NCBI GenBank assembly: GCA_002407775.1 | Contig: DHOP01000110.1 | Coordinates: 1-7,144, forward strand | DNA length: 7,144 bases | From: Prevotella sp. UBA5387 | GTDB taxonomy: Bacteria > Bacteroidota > Bacteroidia > Bacteroidales > Bacteroidaceae | Reading direction: 5' to 3' | In this document: positions 5,593 to 7,144 of the stretch, piece by piece | How positions within the stretch are numbered: the first letter of the stretch is position 1 | Layout of the letters: each line of letters starts with the position of its first letter | Translations under genes and position numbers: made by a program | The notes under the pieces: model-generated | The model's input: the letters and a program-made list of their open reading frames with translations, nothing else | Database searches by the model: none | Told to the model about the DNA's origin: nothing

Positions 5593-7144
5593 ATGAAACA
5601 CATTAAATATTGGCTTGCCGCATCATTGCCCGCAGTTATGGCTCTTACAGCATGCATAGAAATTAAGCAAACAAGCGTGTTGGATTTGAAACCAAATGGT
5701 CTAAAGGTTGTCAACGAGGTTGATCCACGCTACCAGTCGTACAACATCGAGATGGTAGAGGTTGTTGGCGGCAAGTTCTGGCGACCTTATTCTACTATGA
5801 ATGAGGTAAAAGGCGATAAGGCTAAGAAATCCCAGGATGATTACGGAATTGATGTTAGCTCTGGCAATGAGTCGCTCTACCGTAAGTTGGATCCCGTCAA
5901 TCTTGCCGAGCCAAAGTTAATGAAACTTGCACAAGGGCTAGCTCCTGCCTATGTAAGGACCAGTGGAACATGGGCCAATGCTGTGTATTTCCAAAATGAT
6001 GGGCAGCCTGCTCGTCCTGCTCCCAAGGGTTTTGTGAATGTGCTTACTGTGCCACAATGGAAGGACCTGCTAGATTTTGTAAAGGCAACTGATAGCAAAC
6101 TCGTTACTTCTTTTGCCGTATGTGACGGTGTACGTGACAAGAGCGGTGTATGGACACCTGTGGAAGCTCAAAAACTCATCGACTTCTCAACGGCCAATGG
6201 TGTAAAGATCGCGGGTGCTGAACTCTTCAATGAACCAACCATGCCAATGGCAGGGGGAGAAATCTCGAATACCAAATACAATGTGAAAAACTATGCCAAG
6301 GATATCGCTGCCTATACGGCATGGAACAAAGCCAAGGCTCCTTACATGCTACAAGCCGGTCCTGGCACCGTGGGAGAAGGCGTGCCTGGCTTCGTAGACA
6401 TGTTCATGAAGATGAATCCAGTTCTCACTGAAGATGCTATGAAGACCGTTGCAAAGGGCAGTTTTGATGTCTTCAGCTATCACTTCTATGGTGCAGGCTC
6501 AGAACGAGTATGTAAAGAGCCTCCTTTCGCCACACGCATCGACAGTGCCTTGACTCATCGCTGGATCTCGCTTACAGACACAACATTCTCGTTCTTCAAT
6601 AAAATCCACGACCAGTATATGCCTGGTTCTCCCATTTGGATTACCGAGACTGCTGAGGCTGCCGGTGGTGGCGACCGTTGGGCAAACACTTATCTCGACA
6701 CCTTCCGTTATCTCTATCAGCTTGGGTCGCTGGCTCAGAAAGGTGTAGATGTGATTTTCCACAATACCCTTGCAGCGAGTGAGTACAGTCTTATCGATCA
6801 AGACACGCATAATCCCAACCCAAATTATTGGGCTGCCTATCTGTGGAACAAATTCATGGGCACCAAGTCTTATGGTACTACCATCAACCAAAACGGTGTG
6901 TATGTATTTGCACACAACACTAAGAGCAAAGAGAGCAGCCTTACATTCCTAGTAATCAACCCAACAGAAGAGGCACGCCAAATAACAATGCCAGCTTCTG
7001 CTAAGATCTATGCAGTATCCGCTAATGGGACCACAAGTCGCGCAGTGAACCTGAATGGCAAACCATTGGAATTGTCTGCCGAAAACCAATTGCCCGCAGT
7101 TGAGGGTGTATCACCAAAAGATACCCCAGTTCGGGATAAAGCTA
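5593..7144 (+). CDS. Lipoprotein glycoside hydrolase family 79 (heparanase/beta-glucuronidase-like), 3' end outside the window
   Basis: This intact frame gives 517 codons and runs off the window. A lipoprotein signal peptide ends in LTAC (C21). It lacks a clear acidic export signal after the cysteine (IEIKQ), so an inner-leaflet or periplasmic location is possible. The TIM-barrel shows the GH79 landmarks: LAQGLAPAYVRTSGTWANAV (about 112-131), the acid/base site ELFNEPT (E214), FSYHFYG (around 297-300) and the nucleophile site IWITETAEAAGGG (E352). These are followed by the heparanase-like GSLAQKGVDVIFHNTL and NPNYWAAYLWNKFMGTK (409-425). A C-terminal beta-sandwich starts near 428, and LNGKPLELSAENQLPAVEG indicates that only a short tail is missing. 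GH79 enzymes are retaining hydrolases, typically releasing glucuronic acid (or 4-O-methyl-glucuronic acid) from proteoglycans or plant glycans. Which of these applies here is unknown. The start is ATG at 5593. Confidence 0.9.
   Translation, partial: MKHIKYWLAASLPAVMALTACIEIKQTSVLDLKPNGLKVVNEVDPRYQSYNIEMVEVVGGKFWRPYSTMNEVKGDKAKKSQDDYGIDVSSGNESLYRKLDPVNLAEPKLMKLAQGLAPAYVRTSGTWANAVYFQNDGQPARPAPKGFVNVLTVPQWKDLLDFVKATDSKLVTSFAVCDGVRDKSGVWTPVEAQKLIDFSTANGVKIAGAELFNEPTMPMAGGEISNTKYNVKNYAKDIAAYTAWNKAKAPYMLQAGPGTVGEGVPGFVDMFMKMNPVLTEDAMKTVAKGSFDVFSYHFYGAGSERVCKEPPFATRIDSALTHRWISLTDTTFSFFNKIHDQYMPGSPIWITETAEAAGGGDRWANTYLDTFRYLYQLGSLAQKGVDVIFHNTLAASEYSLIDQDTHNPNPNYWAAYLWNKFMGTKSYGTTINQNGVYVFAHNTKSKESSLTFLVINPTEEARQITMPASAKIYAVSANGTTSRAVNLNGKPLELSAENQLPAVEGVSPKDTPVRDKA

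Noticed and set aside
6499..6915. Minus-strand 138-codon ORF inside the GH79 gene
   Set aside because: It is antisense to a clearly conserved GH79 catalytic region, so it is a shadow.
1..7144. CRISPR arrays, tRNA or rRNA genes, insertion-sequence ends, tandem repeats
   Set aside because: I looked for spaced direct repeats, cloverleaf patterns, transposase motifs and terminal inverted repeats on both strands and found none that hold up.

Overview
The window looks like chromosomal DNA of a Bacteroidales bacterium (Prevotella/Segatella or Bacteroides type). The evidence is two TAnnTTTG promoter -7 boxes, A/T-rich leaders without Shine-Dalgarno sequences, a lipoprotein whose cysteine is followed by an S-K-E-D surface-export signal, and a lipoprotein glycoside hydrolase of family 79. 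The genus is an inference; no rRNA or marker gene is present.

Minus-strand operon, about 3680 down to 74. A TAccTTTG box (3666-3673) precedes two tiny ORFs joined by a TGATG overlap (3642-3464). Next come an AraC-type regulator (GTG start at 3455), a CatA-like O-acetyltransferase broken by two single-base losses (2617-1984), a four-helix membrane protein (1982-1560), a Vat/CatB-type left-handed beta-helix acetyltransferase (1558-902) and a class I SAM methyltransferase (909-133). The operon closes with a strong intrinsic terminator (74-108). Three consecutive junctions have the form stop-A-ATG and the last is an 8-base overlap, so the genes are almost certainly cotranscribed and translationally coupled. 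Regulator, two unrelated acetyltransferase folds, methyltransferase and membrane protein together suggest an inducible unit that modifies a small molecule, possibly an antibiotic. That role is inferred.

Decayed middle, about 3784-4874. A single-strand DNA-binding (SSB-like) OB-fold gene (minus) has a good 3' end and a UUCG-loop terminator, but no usable start codon ahead of its first beta strand. Upstream of it lie about 690 bases (4185-4874) with no convincing gene, some short inverted repeats and one possible gene fragment. This could be the remnant of a mobile element, since small SSBs of this kind are common in Bacteroidales conjugative elements, but no integrase, insertion sequence or attachment site is visible.

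Right end. A small surface lipoprotein gene (minus, 5360-4875) is interrupted by one in-frame TAG and otherwise reads through as 161 codons. Divergently, a lipoprotein GH79 (heparanase/beta-glucuronidase-like) starts at 5593 and runs off the window. The 232-base intergenic region holds its TATATTTG box and a 16-base palindrome.

Three genes in about 3.4 kb carry inactivating lesions while their neighbours are intact. Either this is a decaying accessory segment or the assembly has small errors; reads would decide.
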